A DNA stretch of 13,527 nucleotides from an uncultured Rhodanobacteraceae bacterium (GTDB taxonomy: Bacteria; Pseudomonadota; Gammaproteobacteria; Xanthomonadales; SZUA-5). The notes below the pieces were generated by a model. The model did not search any database. It saw only the letters and a list, made by a program, of their open reading frames with translations, and was not told where the DNA came from. The position numbers were made by a program, and so were the translations under genes. The stretch is from NCBI GenBank assembly GCA_937928755.1, contig CALEZI010000149.1, positions 1-13,527 of the forward strand. Reading direction: 5' to 3'. This document shows, piece after piece, positions 1-7,100 of the stretch; the first letter of the stretch is position 1; each line of letters opens with the position of its first letter.

Positions 1-51
1 GCATGGATACCTCAACCAACGCCGAAAACTGCTTGACGGCGAACGGAGGAT

Positions 52-1386
52 CTACTTGCACGCCGCAATCGCGTCATCGTAGCGCGTTGGATCCGAGCCC
101 TTGAGTCCGCCGCGGGCTTCTTCGTTGGTGCAATCGAACTGCTTGAGCACGGTGTAATAGAGATCGGCGGCGCCTTCCGTATTGTCGATGCGCAGCATTG
201 CGCGCGCGGCGGCCAGCTTGTCCTGCACTTCGATTTGCTGCTGAGCGTTGAGGATCACTTCAGGCAGGTCGCTCTTCGGCTTCGGCCAGAAGGCAATGCC
301 GCCACCGACAATCACGACCAGGGCCGCGATCGCGGCATACAGAGCGACTGGCTTGCCCTTGGCAGGTTCGGCCACCGTCGGTGTAGCTGGTGCTGGCGCC
401 GCCGCCGCCCCGAGCGGCTTCGATACCGCCGTCGCCGCATGCAGGTTCACCGGCCCGGTCGGCTGATTGACCGTGGTGGCGCCTGCATCGGCGTCGGCAG
501 CGGCCAGCTTCTTCAACTTGTCCTGCAACGGCGACGACACCGTGGTGTCGACCCGCCGGGTCGCCGGCTCGGCCGACGAGGGCGCGCCGGCGCGATGCTT
601 CTTCAGCGCCGCGACCATTTCGTCGGCGGTCTGGTAACGATCGGCCGGATCCTTGGCCAGCAGCTTGTTGACGATGCCCTGGAAGCGCGCGTGTTCGGGC
701 GGCAGTGGCGGCACCGGTTCGTAGACGTGGGCGTAACTGACGGCGAAGGTGTCGCGACCCTCGAACACCTTGTGCCCGGTCAGCATCTCGTAAAACATCA
801 CGCCCATCGCGTACAGGTCCGAGCGGGCGTCGGTGGACTTGCCCATGCAGCGCTCGGGACTCATGTAGTGCGGCGTGCCGACCACGGCGCCAACCTGGGT
901 GAAGCTCGATTCGGTGTCGCCTTCCTTGGCGATGCCGAAGTCAACCAGCACGGCCTTGCCGCTCTCGTGGAACATCACGTTTTCCGGCTTGATGTCGCGA
1001 TGCAGCACCTGCTTCTTGTGCGCGTGTCCGAGCGCCCCGCCGATCTGGATCATCACCTCGACCGCATCTTCGGCGCGCAAGCCCTTTTTGATGCGCTCGG
1101 TGAGATCGCCACCGGAGAGGATCTCCATCGCCAGGTAATAGTGCTTGTCGACCACGCCACAGGCGAACACGGTGACGATGTTGTCGTGGCTGAGGCCGGC
1201 GATGGTGTCGCCTTCGATCTTCAGCGACGACAGGAAGGCCTCGTCCGGCGCCGACCCGGGCGACACGATCTTGATTGCCACTTCGCGCTTGGGCTGCAAC
1301 TGGCGCGCCAGGTAGACGCGCGACATGCCACCGCGACCGATCTCCTTGAACAGCTCGAAATTCGGAATCTGGATCGGAGCTTCCAT
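52..1386 (-). CDS. Membrane-anchored eukaryotic-type Ser/Thr protein kinase
   Basis: This 444-residue protein is a Hanks-type kinase that should phosphorylate Ser/Thr on cytoplasmic targets. Visible in order: glycine loop IGRGGMSRVY (residues 16-25), ATP-anchoring Lys39 in VAIKIV, its partner Glu58, catalytic loop HRDIKPEN (129-136; base Asp131), DFG at 149-151, and a GTPHYMSPE activation/P+1 segment (170-178). The kinase domain ends near 265. An Ala/Pro/Thr-rich juxtamembrane linker follows, then one hydrophobic helix (about 347-367), then about 75 extracytoplasmic residues with two Cys (C419 and C443). The tail has no PASTA, NHL or WD repeats and is helical, possibly a degenerate TPR-like sensor. 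The ATG at 1386 sits just before the kinase fold. No strong Shine-Dalgarno is seen, but a plausible promoter lies upstream. The gene follows a same-strand methyltransferase by 78 bases. The kinase call is very secure; substrate and ligand are unknown. Confidence 0.95.
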   Translation of the reverse strand: MEAPIQIPNFELFKEIGRGGMSRVYLARQLQPKREVAIKIVSPGSAPDEAFLSSLKIEGDTIAGLSHDNIVTVFACGVVDKHYYLAMEILSGGDLTERIKKGLRAEDAVEVMIQIGGALGHAHKKQVLHRDIKPENVMFHESGKAVLVDFGIAKEGDTESSFTQVGAVVGTPHYMSPERCMGKSTDARSDLYAMGVMFYEMLTGHKVFEGRDTFAVSYAHVYEPVPPLPPEHARFQGIVNKLLAKDPADRYQTADEMVAALKKHRAGAPSSAEPATRRVDTTVSSPLQDKLKKLAAADADAGATTVNQPTGPVNLHAATAVSKPLGAAAAPAPATPTVAEPAKGKPVALYAAIAALVVIVGGGIAFWPKPKSDLPEVILNAQQQIEVQDKLAAARAMLRIDNTEGAADLYYTVLKQFDCTNEEARGGLKGSDPTRYDDAIAACK

Positions 1387-1421
1387 TGGATCAGCGGACC
1401 GGGTGCGGGAGTCGACGCTCG

Positions 1422-1451
1422 ATCATAACCGCGCAGGCGGTCGGGGTTCGA
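1422..1451 (-). promoter_or_regulatory. Candidate sigma70 promoter for the Ser/Thr kinase gene
   Basis: On the minus strand a -10 box TATGAT (1427-1422, five of six consensus bases) is preceded at 18 bases by TCGAAC (1451-1446, three of six). The predicted 5' leader before the ATG at 1386 is about 28 bases. It lies in the short gap after the methyltransferase gene, so the kinase may be transcribed separately. The -35 box is weak. Confidence 0.4.
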
Positions 1452-1464
1452 CTTTCCTGTCAGG

Positions 1465-2187
1465 TCAGGTCTTCCAGGTGAACCCCGGCGCCGGCTGGTT
1501 CACTGGTGTTTCGATGGGGAAGCTGGGAGTGCCGGTGGCGCGCTGCTCCGGTGGTTCGTGCGCACCTTTTTCGATCACGACCATGCTGTCGTAGAAGTGC
1601 ATGGAACGCGCCGTTTTGGTGAATGGGCCAGAGGCGAAACTGTGCGGGTCGTGGCTGTGCCATGCGTTCAGCTCGTCAACCAGACGCTTGGCGTACTCCA
1701 TGAACGTGAACGGATTGCGCAACCCACCCCCGTGCTCACGCCAATAACTGGTGTGCGTGTCTTCGACCAGAATCACGCCATCCGGATGGACTGCCGCATA
1801 CAGCTCTTCCAGGGTCGCGATCTGGTGACCCATGATGTGGCTTCCGTCATCGATCAGCACATCGATCGGGCCATATCTTGCCGCCAGTTCGCGCAGAAAG
1901 CGGCGATCTCCCTGGTCGCCGATGACGATCTCGATGCCGGTTTCGCCCAGGTCACGAAGCCGCGGATTGATGTCGATGCCGACGATTCGCGACTGCGGTC
2001 CGAAATAGTTGCGCCACATCTGCAGCGAACCACCATGAAACACGCCGAATTCGAGCACCGTACATGCCCGGTTGCGAAAGCGCTGAAAGTGTTGGTGGTA
2101 AACGTCGAAGTAATGCATCCACTTGTTGATCAAACGACCTGGATTCTGTTCGAAGTACTCGCGTAGCGGGTTGCTGTATGCGGTCAT
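1465..2187 (-). CDS. Class I SAM-dependent methyltransferase, MycE/macrolide-sugar O-methyltransferase-like
   Basis: The protein has about 240 residues and a Rossmann-type methyltransferase fold. Numbering from the upstream GTG, motif I reads VLEFGVFHGGSL (45-56), the strand-2 acidic end is GIDI (71-74), then GDQGD (91-95), IDDGSH (113-118) and EDTHTSYW (143-150). This set, with an N-terminal NKWMHYFDVYHQHF helix and the GGSLQMWRNYF stretch, matches the family containing the C-terminal domain of MycE (mycinamicin sugar O-methyltransferase). Related proteins are common in polysaccharide and natural-product loci. A metal-assisted hydroxyl methylation is therefore likely, but the acceptor cannot be told. 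Two adjacent starts exist, GTG at 2190 and ATG at 2187. I chose the ATG; neither has a good Shine-Dalgarno. The Ser/Thr kinase gene follows on the same strand. No glycosyltransferase or polyketide genes are nearby, so the context does not identify a substrate. Confidence 0.88.
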   Translation of the reverse strand: MTAYSNPLREYFEQNPGRLINKWMHYFDVYHQHFQRFRNRACTVLEFGVFHGGSLQMWRNYFGPQSRIVGIDINPRLRDLGETGIEIVIGDQGDRRFLRELAARYGPIDVLIDDGSHIMGHQIATLEELYAAVHPDGVILVEDTHTSYWREHGGGLRNPFTFMEYAKRLVDELNAWHSHDPHSFASGPFTKTARSMHFYDSMVVIEKGAHEPPEQRATGTPSFPIETPVNQPAPGFTWKT

Positions 2188-2217
2188 CACCGGTGCGTCA
2201 GGTCACTGCGACGCAGC

Positions 2218-2246
2218 ATCATCGCGGAGCGGCGGCTGCGGAACAA
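2218..2246 (-). promoter_or_regulatory. Candidate sigma70 promoter for the MycE-like methyltransferase
   Basis: On the minus strand TTGTTC (2246-2241) and GATGAT (2223-2218) are separated by exactly 17 bases, each matching about four of six consensus bases. The predicted leader is about 25-30 bases before the GTG/ATG start. It lies in the 224-base divergent gap between the two methyltransferase genes. Confidence 0.35.
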
Positions 2247-2348
2247 GGCGGATGGGCACGCTAACATCGGGGCTGACAATTCCAGCGCCGATCTTGCGCA
2301 ACAGACCCACCGATGTCGATGCGTCCACCGGCGCGAAAGCCGACGTCG

Positions 2349-2377
2349 TTGCACTGGCATGTCGTGGAGGGTAGGTT
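2349..2377 (+). promoter_or_regulatory. Weak candidate promoter for the 2412 methyltransferase
   Basis: TTGCAC (2349-2354) and TAGGTT (2372-2377) are 17 bases apart. The -35 box is good and the -10 box poor (three of six). A start site near 2384 would leave a leader of about 28 bases. The rest of the divergent gap (2188-2411) shows no gene and no strong hairpin. Confidence 0.25.
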
Positions 2378-2411
2378 GCGTGCCGGCATTTGCAAGTAGT
2401 GACTGGCACCC

Positions 2412-3395
2412 ATGCAATCCACCGCCGAACGTCGCGAGAGCTGGACCCGCTATTGGGCGGGTGGGGCACTTCATTCCTGCGCGACCAGCTTCGAAGGCAA
2501 CTACGATGACGCCATTGGCTGTTTCTGGGGCGAGGTCTGCGCGAAGGTGAGTGTCTCGCAGCGCGTGCTCGACGTGGCGACCGGCAATGGCGCGCTGCCG
2601 CGGCTGATGGTGGATGTGCTTGCCGCAAGTGGACGCCTGCCGCTCGTCGATGCCATCGATCTTGCCGACATCGATCCAGCCTGGCTGCGAGCGGTGCCAC
2701 CCGAGGTTGGCGAACGCGTGCGCTTCCATTCGCGCGTGGTAGCCGAAGTGCTGCCATTCGCAGATGCCAGTTTTGACCTCGTGGTCAGCCAATTCGGCCT
2801 CGAATACAGCGATCTTGCCCGTAGTGTCGATGAGTTGCGGCGGGTGATGAAGCCGGGTGCCAGTGTGGCGCTGGTGTTGCATCACGCCGATTCCCTGCCG
2901 GTCAGGCTGGGGCGCGCCGAAGTCATCGAAATCGACTGGATCAACCAATCGGGCGGCATTCTGCACCGGGCGCGCCGGATGCTTCCCTATCTCGCGCGGC
3001 TGGCCACGGCGGCCGGAATGGCTTCGGTTCAGCGCGATCCGCAAGCGGCGAAGGCACGCGCGCAGTTCAATGAAGCGATGCGCGAACTGCAGCAGCGTGC
3101 CAGCGCTTCGCTGGCGCCGGACATCCTGGTCGAGACGCAAACCGCTGTCGGCGAACTGATGGCCCAGGTGACGGCGCTGGGTGCGGCAGCAGCCGAGCAG
3201 CGCCTGGAAGCGATCCGCGACGGACTGCGTCTGGCGCGGTTGCGCCAGGCTGAACTGGTTGCCCATGCGCTGGATCGCGCCGGGGTCGAGCGTCTGGCTG
3301 CCGGGCTTGCGCGGAGCACTGATGCACAGACCGAAGTCGGCGAATTGCGTGTTCGCGGAGAGTTGTTCGGTTGGTCCTTGCAAGCATTCACTTGA
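2412..3395 (+). CDS. Class I SAM-dependent methyltransferase, Methyltransf_11 type, with helical C-terminal half
   Basis: The protein has 327 residues. The N-terminus has aromatic residues typical of a lid (YWAGGALHSC at 14-23, NYDDAIGCFW at 30-39). The SAM fold then shows motif I VLDVATGNGAL (52-62), an acidic strand-2 end near VDAIDL (79-84), FDLVVSQFGLEY (121-132) and the post-III strand RVMKPGASVALVLHH (144-158). After about residue 180 the chain becomes Ala/Arg/Glu/Leu-rich and mostly helical, probably coiled coil. This is longer than a minimal Methyltransf_11 protein (about 200-250 residues). The ATG at 2412 gives a natural start for the aromatic N-terminus, although the Shine-Dalgarno is weak. 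It is divergent from the MycE-like methyltransferase and shares no close motif similarity with it. The S9 peptidase gene lies 240 bases downstream past repeats. Methyltransferase activity is well supported; the substrate is unknown. Confidence 0.88.
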   Translation: MQSTAERRESWTRYWAGGALHSCATSFEGNYDDAIGCFWGEVCAKVSVSQRVLDVATGNGALPRLMVDVLAASGRLPLVDAIDLADIDPAWLRAVPPEVGERVRFHSRVVAEVLPFADASFDLVVSQFGLEYSDLARSVDELRRVMKPGASVALVLHHADSLPVRLGRAEVIEIDWINQSGGILHRARRMLPYLARLATAAGMASVQRDPQAAKARAQFNEAMRELQQRASASLAPDILVETQTAVGELMAQVTALGAAAAEQRLEAIRDGLRLARLRQAELVAHALDRAGVERLAAGLARSTDAQTEVGELRVRGELFGWSLQAFT

Positions 3396-3422
3396 TTTGC
3401 CTTGCGGGCGCGGTTGTTCTGC

Positions 3423-3442
3423 TGGGTCCAGACTTTTCCGGA
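3423..3442 (-). repeat. Degenerate inverted copy of the TCCAGAC palindromic repeat
   Basis: TGGGTCCAGACT (3423-3434) is the exact reverse complement of AGTCTGGACCCA at 3483-3494 and again in the second direct copy. The second half of its own palindrome (TTTTCCGGA) has decayed. Together with the copy at 3475 it could form a long hairpin in a transcript running past the methyltransferase stop. Confidence 0.75.
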
Positions 3443-3474
3443 AGTTCTGACGCTGGCAGACCGCGGAAACAGCG

Positions 3475-3517
3475 TCCAGACAAGTCTGGACCCACAAAGG
3501 CGTACGCGGCGGCAGCC
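3475..3517 (+). repeat. Intergenic palindromic repeat, copy 1
   Basis: This 43-base unit begins with the palindrome TCCAGAC-AA-GTCTGGA (7-base arms, 2-base centre), continues CCCACAAAGGC and ends in a GCGGCGGCAGCC tail. It is repeated almost exactly 52 bases further on. It lies in the 240-base gap between the methyltransferase and peptidase genes and has the features of a genome-wide REP-like element, although only this locus is visible. Confidence 0.85.
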
Positions 3518-3526
3518 TAAAGAGCC

Positions 3527-3567
3527 TCCAGACAAGTCTGGACCCACAAAGGCACGCGGCGGCAGCC
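3527..3567 (+). repeat. Intergenic palindromic repeat, copy 2
   Basis: This is a direct copy of the unit at 3475-3517 that differs only by loss of two bases (GT) after AAAGGC. The same TCCAGAC/GTCTGGA palindrome is intact. The copies are separated by nine bases, so this looks like a short tandem amplification. Confidence 0.85.
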
Positions 3568-3635
3568 AAACGGCAGATGCCGGCGCTGCAATCCGGTGGC
3601 AGACTCGGACCCCCGAATTCCGCCGAGCCCTGACC

Positions 3636-5696
3636 ATGCTGCGAACCTTGAGTTTGGCCTTGTTTCTCTTGCCGCTGGCCAGTCCCGCGGCGGCACGTCC
3701 GTTCGACATCGACGATCTGGTGCGCCTGCAGCGGGTTTCCGATCCGCAGTTGCGCGCCGATGGCAAAGTGCTGGTCTACAACTTGCGCCAGACCAACTGG
3801 GACGCCAACAAGGGCGAGCAGAGTCTTTGGCAGTTGCCGCTGGAGGGCGAGGATCGCCAGCCGCGACGCCTGACCGGAGGCGGCTCGAATGCCTCGCACC
3901 CGCGCTTTGCGCCGTCGGGCGAGCGCCTGTACTTCCTCTCCAATCGCGGCGGCAGCAATCAGGTGTGGCTGCTCGATGGCCCCGGCGAGGCGCGGCCGGT
4001 CACCGAATTGCCGCTGGATGTCGGCGGTTTCCTGATCTCGCCGAATGGCCGCAAGCTGGCACTGGCGGTCGAGGTTTATCCCGACTGCGGCGCGGATTTC
4101 GCGTGCACCAAGACGCGCGCCGACGCAGACGCCGCCGAAAAGCACTCCGGGACAGTGCACGACAAGTTGTTCATCCGCCACTGGGACACCTGGCAGACCG
4201 GCACCCGATCGCAACTGTTCGTCTATGACCTGGACGCCGGTGGCAAGGCGACCGGCACCGCGTTCTGGGCTACCCGGGGCATCGATGGCGATGCGCCGAC
4301 CAAACCCTTCGGCGATCTTGGCGAGGTGGCGTTTTCGCCGGACAGCCGGCAACTGGTGTTCACGGCGCGCATCGCCGGAAAAACCGAAGCGTGGTCGACC
4401 AACACCGATCTGTTTCAGGTCACGCTGGGCAGCGAAGCTGCCGCGGTGAATCTGACCGCCGGCAATGAGGGCTACGACCTCGGTCCACTGTACTCGGCTG
4501 ATGGCAAGCGCCTGTACTGGCGCTCGATGGCGCGTGCCGGCTTCGAGGCCGACCGCAGCCGCATCCTCGAACGCAATCTGGCCGACGGCAGCGTGCGCGA
4601 GGTGGCGCCGGACTGGGATCGTTCGCCCGACACCCTGGTGCTGTCGACCGATGGTCGCACCCTCTACACCTATACCGACGATATTGGCCAGCGCCTGTTG
4701 TTCGCCATCGATGTGAAGTCGGGCAAGGCCACGCGCCTGACCAGCAAGGGATCGGTCAGCGGCTTCGCTGTCGGCGCCAAGACCATCTATGCGGCGATCG
4801 ACAATCTCGCCGCGCCCGCCGACATCCACGCCGTGCCGCTCAGCGGCGGTGCCAGCCGGCAACTGACGACGGTCAACGCCGAGCACCTGAAGGACGTCCA
4901 GTTCGGCGCCTACGAGCAGTTCAGCTTCAACGGTTGGAACGACGAGAAGGTCTATGGGTGGGTGGTCAAGCCGGTCGGCTTTTCCGAAGGCGAGCGTTAC
5001 CCCGTGGCCTTCGTGGTGCATGGCGGTCCGCAGGGCAGCATGGGCAACAGCTTTCATTACCGTTGGAACCCGCAAACGCACGCCGGCAAGGGCTTCGCGG
5101 TGGTGTTCATCGATTTCCACGGCTCGACCGGTTACGGCCAGGCGTTCACCGACTCGATCAGCGGCGATTGGGGCGGCAAGCCACTGGTAGACCTGCAGAA
5201 GGGTCTGGCTGCCGCGGCTGAACGCTATTCGTGGCTCGACGTCAGCCGCGCCTGCGTCCTCGGCGGCAGTTACGGCGGTTACATGATGAACTGGATCGCC
5301 GGCAGTTGGCCCGACGGCTTCCGTTGCATCGTCAATCACTCCGGCATCTTCGACAACCGTTTCATGGGCTACACCACCGAAGAACTGTGGTTCGACGAAT
5401 GGGAAATGCAGGGCACGCCCTACGACAAGCCGGAGAACTACGAGCTCCACAACCCGGTCAACCTGGTGAAGCACTGGCGCACGCCGATGCTGGTGATCCA
5501 CGGCATGCTCGATTTCCGCGTGCCGTTCGAACAGGGCATTGCCGCGTTCACGGCCTTGCAGCGGCGCGGCATCGAGAGCCAGTTCCTGTGGTTCCCGGAC
5601 GAGAACCATTGGATCCTGAAGCCGCAGAATTCGGTGAAATGGCACCGTACCGTCGAGGCGTGGTTGCAGCGCTGGACGGCGCCGACGGCGCCGTAG
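3636..5696 (+). CDS. Secreted S9 family (prolyl oligopeptidase) serine peptidase
   Basis: The protein has 686 residues, of which about 1-20 are a signal peptide (MLRTLSLALFLL...SPAAA, cleavage before RPFD), so it is periplasmic or secreted. Residues about 25-420 form the beta-propeller with DPP-type repeats (DPQLRADGKVLVYNL, LISPNGRKLALAV, FSPDSRQLVFTA). This part includes the CADFACTKTR...RHWDTW insertion seen in many proteobacterial S9 peptidases. The alpha/beta-hydrolase domain follows, with VVHGGPQGS as oxyanion region, nucleophile Ser545 in GGSYGGYM, Asp626 in GMLDFRVP and His658 in DENHWILKP. Expected role: hydrolysis of short peptides, as a dipeptidyl or acylaminoacyl peptidase. The frame stays open upstream to 3402, but those codons run through the repeats; the ATG at 3636 starts the signal peptide. 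The hydroxylase gene begins 42 bases after the stop. Confidence 0.95.
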   Translation: MLRTLSLALFLLPLASPAAARPFDIDDLVRLQRVSDPQLRADGKVLVYNLRQTNWDANKGEQSLWQLPLEGEDRQPRRLTGGGSNASHPRFAPSGERLYFLSNRGGSNQVWLLDGPGEARPVTELPLDVGGFLISPNGRKLALAVEVYPDCGADFACTKTRADADAAEKHSGTVHDKLFIRHWDTWQTGTRSQLFVYDLDAGGKATGTAFWATRGIDGDAPTKPFGDLGEVAFSPDSRQLVFTARIAGKTEAWSTNTDLFQVTLGSEAAAVNLTAGNEGYDLGPLYSADGKRLYWRSMARAGFEADRSRILERNLADGSVREVAPDWDRSPDTLVLSTDGRTLYTYTDDIGQRLLFAIDVKSGKATRLTSKGSVSGFAVGAKTIYAAIDNLAAPADIHAVPLSGGASRQLTTVNAEHLKDVQFGAYEQFSFNGWNDEKVYGWVVKPVGFSEGERYPVAFVVHGGPQGSMGNSFHYRWNPQTHAGKGFAVVFIDFHGSTGYGQAFTDSISGDWGGKPLVDLQKGLAAAAERYSWLDVSRACVLGGSYGGYMMNWIAGSWPDGFRCIVNHSGIFDNRFMGYTTEELWFDEWEMQGTPYDKPENYELHNPVNLVKHWRTPMLVIHGMLDFRVPFEQGIAAFTALQRRGIESQFLWFPDENHWILKPQNSVKWHRTVEAWLQRWTAPTAP

Positions 5697-5700
5697 CGTC

Positions 5701-5706
5701 TATAGT
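5701..5706 (+). promoter_or_regulatory. Possible -10 box ahead of the hydroxylase gene
   Basis: TATAGT matches five of six -10 consensus bases and stands in the otherwise GC-rich 42-base gap, giving a leader of about 25 bases before the ATG. No acceptable -35 is found at 16-18 bases, where the sequence is still peptidase coding DNA. This could be an internal operon promoter or chance. Confidence 0.25.
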
Positions 5707-5738
5707 CCCGCCCCTTGATTGCCGACCGAGTAGCCTCG

Positions 5739-7046
5739 ATGAGTTCCACGCAAGCGCAAAGCCTTGATCCTGCCGCATTGGAAGCCGCCGCGATGGCCTG
5801 CTATGAGGCCGGCGACATGGCCGGCGCCGCGCGCGAGTTCCGCGCGCTGCTGGCGCTGCAACCCGGCAACGCCACCGCGCTGCAGTTCCTCGGGTTCGAG
5901 GCCAGCCAGCGCCAGGATATGGCCAGCGCCATCGATTACTATCGGCGCGCAGCGAATGCCGCACCCGACGATGCCGAAGCCTGGTTCAATCTGGCGATGG
6001 CGCATTACGGACGCGGCGAACTGACCGAAGCGCTCGATGCCTTCGATGCCACGCTGGCGCGCGAACCCCGGGTGTTGTCGGCGCAGCTCTACCGCGGCGC
6101 CACGCTGGAGCAGATGCAACTGCACGAGCAGGCCGCCAAGGCCTATCTGCGCGCCGTGCGCTTTGCCGAGAGCAATCGCGATCCGCGGTCGATGGAGCCG
6201 GAGCTGAAGCAGTTCCTGAACCATGCGCTGGGCGTCGTGCGTCGAACCATCGACGCCGAGATCGATCGCTCGTTGGCGGACCTGGTGGCGGCTCACGGCG
6301 CCGATGCCGTGGCTCGGCTGCGCAAGGGCGGGCAGATGTTCTCGGGCACCCGGCCGCTGGAGTTTGCCCACCCGAAGTGGCGGCCTGGTCTGTTCTATGT
6401 GCCGGACCTGCCGGTGCGCGTGTTCTACGAGCGCGAGGATTTCCCCTGGACCGAGCGCGTCGAGGCCGCCACCGACATGGTCCGTGCGGAACTGCTGAAC
6501 CTGATGAATGAGGGCAGCGGTTTCTCGCCTTACGTGAATCATGCGGAAGGAACGCATGGCGCGAAGGTGTTCAAGGACATCAACCGCTCGACCGACTGGA
6601 CCAGTTTCCACTTTTACCGCCATGGCGAACGCATCGAGGAGAACTGCGCGCGCTGCCCCGGCACCGCCGCACTCCTCGATTCGATCGATCTGCAGCGGGT
6701 CCCCGGTTATGGCCCCGAGGCGATGTTCTCGGTGCTGCGGCCGCACTCGCGCATTCCGCCGCACTACGGTGCGGTCAACGGTCGCCTGGTGGTGCATCTG
6801 CCGCTGATCGTGCCGCCGGATTGTGGCGCGCTCAGCGCGGTCGGCGAAGCGCGCGGCTGGCAGGAAGGGCGGTTGATGATGTTCGATGATTCCTTCGAGC
6901 ACGAAGCCTGGAATCACAGCGACCAGACCCGCGTGGTGTTGATCTTCGACACCTGGAATCCGAACCTGACCCCGGTTGAGCGCGAGGCATTCGTGCGTGT
7001 GCTCGGCACGGCGCAGCGCTTCGAAAGGGAGGCGTTGTCGGTTTAG
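5739..7046 (+). CDS. TPR protein with C-terminal aspartyl/asparaginyl beta-hydroxylase domain
   Basis: The protein has 435 residues in two parts. Residues about 10-145 hold three to four tetratricopeptide repeats (for example AWFNLAMAHYGRGELTEALD at 81-100), a protein-docking module. Residues about 225-415 match the AspH-type (PF05118) Fe(II)/2-oxoglutarate dioxygenase fold: RPHSRIPPHYG with first metal ligand His342, FEHEAWNHSDQTR with second metal ligand His388, and Arg398 for 2-oxoglutarate, followed by the strand VVLIFDTWNP. This is the two-His arrangement of AspH, without the usual carboxylate ligand. Expected reaction: hydroxylation of Asp/Asn in a peptide or small-molecule substrate. 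There is no signal peptide or membrane helix, so it is cytoplasmic. A TTG at 5715 could add eight residues; the ATG at 5739 is preferred. It lies 42 bases after the peptidase and may be co-transcribed. The substrate is unknown. Confidence 0.92.
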   Translation: MSSTQAQSLDPAALEAAAMACYEAGDMAGAAREFRALLALQPGNATALQFLGFEASQRQDMASAIDYYRRAANAAPDDAEAWFNLAMAHYGRGELTEALDAFDATLAREPRVLSAQLYRGATLEQMQLHEQAAKAYLRAVRFAESNRDPRSMEPELKQFLNHALGVVRRTIDAEIDRSLADLVAAHGADAVARLRKGGQMFSGTRPLEFAHPKWRPGLFYVPDLPVRVFYEREDFPWTERVEAATDMVRAELLNLMNEGSGFSPYVNHAEGTHGAKVFKDINRSTDWTSFHFYRHGERIEENCARCPGTAALLDSIDLQRVPGYGPEAMFSVLRPHSRIPPHYGAVNGRLVVHLPLIVPPDCGALSAVGEARGWQEGRLMMFDDSFEHEAWNHSDQTRVVLIFDTWNPNLTPVEREAFVRVLGTAQRFEREALSV

Positions 7047-7052
7047 CTGCGC

Positions 7053-7078
7053 TTCACCGGTGAACGCGCGTTACGCGC
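7053..7078. terminator. Paired hairpins between convergent genes (possible bidirectional terminator)
   Basis: Between the hydroxylase stop (7046) and the transglycosylase stop (7101) lie a perfect 12-base palindrome TTCACCGGTGAA (7053-7064) and a 5-bp hairpin GCGCG-TTA-CGCGC (7066-7078). A third, GCGCT-TCAG-AGCGC (7096-7109), spans the stop codon of the transglycosylase. There is no T-tract on either side, so intrinsic termination would be weak. Confidence 0.35.
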
Positions 7079-7100
7079 ACGCCGGCCACCAGAGTGCGCT

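Noticed and set aside
235..1428. 397-codon plus-strand frame.
   Set aside because: It is the antisense shadow of the Ser/Thr kinase, with an Arg/His-rich, low-complexity product.
3475..3567. Two repeat units considered as a CRISPR fragment.
   Set aside because: There are only two direct copies, the spacing between them is nine bases rather than a normal spacer, the repeat itself contains a palindrome with a tail, and no cas gene is present.
3402..3635. In-frame N-terminal extension of the S9 peptidase.
   Set aside because: The extra 78 codons translate the palindromic repeats and would precede the signal peptide. The ATG at 3636 fits the export signal.
2187..5645. Very long open frame (about 1150 codons) on the minus strand.
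   Set aside because: It is antisense to the well-supported methyltransferase and S9 peptidase, runs straight through the intergenic repeats, and its translation is Arg/Ala/Gly/His-rich without any domain. Long antisense frames are common in GC-rich coding DNA.
5700..6917. 405-codon minus-strand frame.
   Set aside because: It is antisense to the TPR-hydroxylase gene, which has intact catalytic motifs. No domain is seen in the shadow product.
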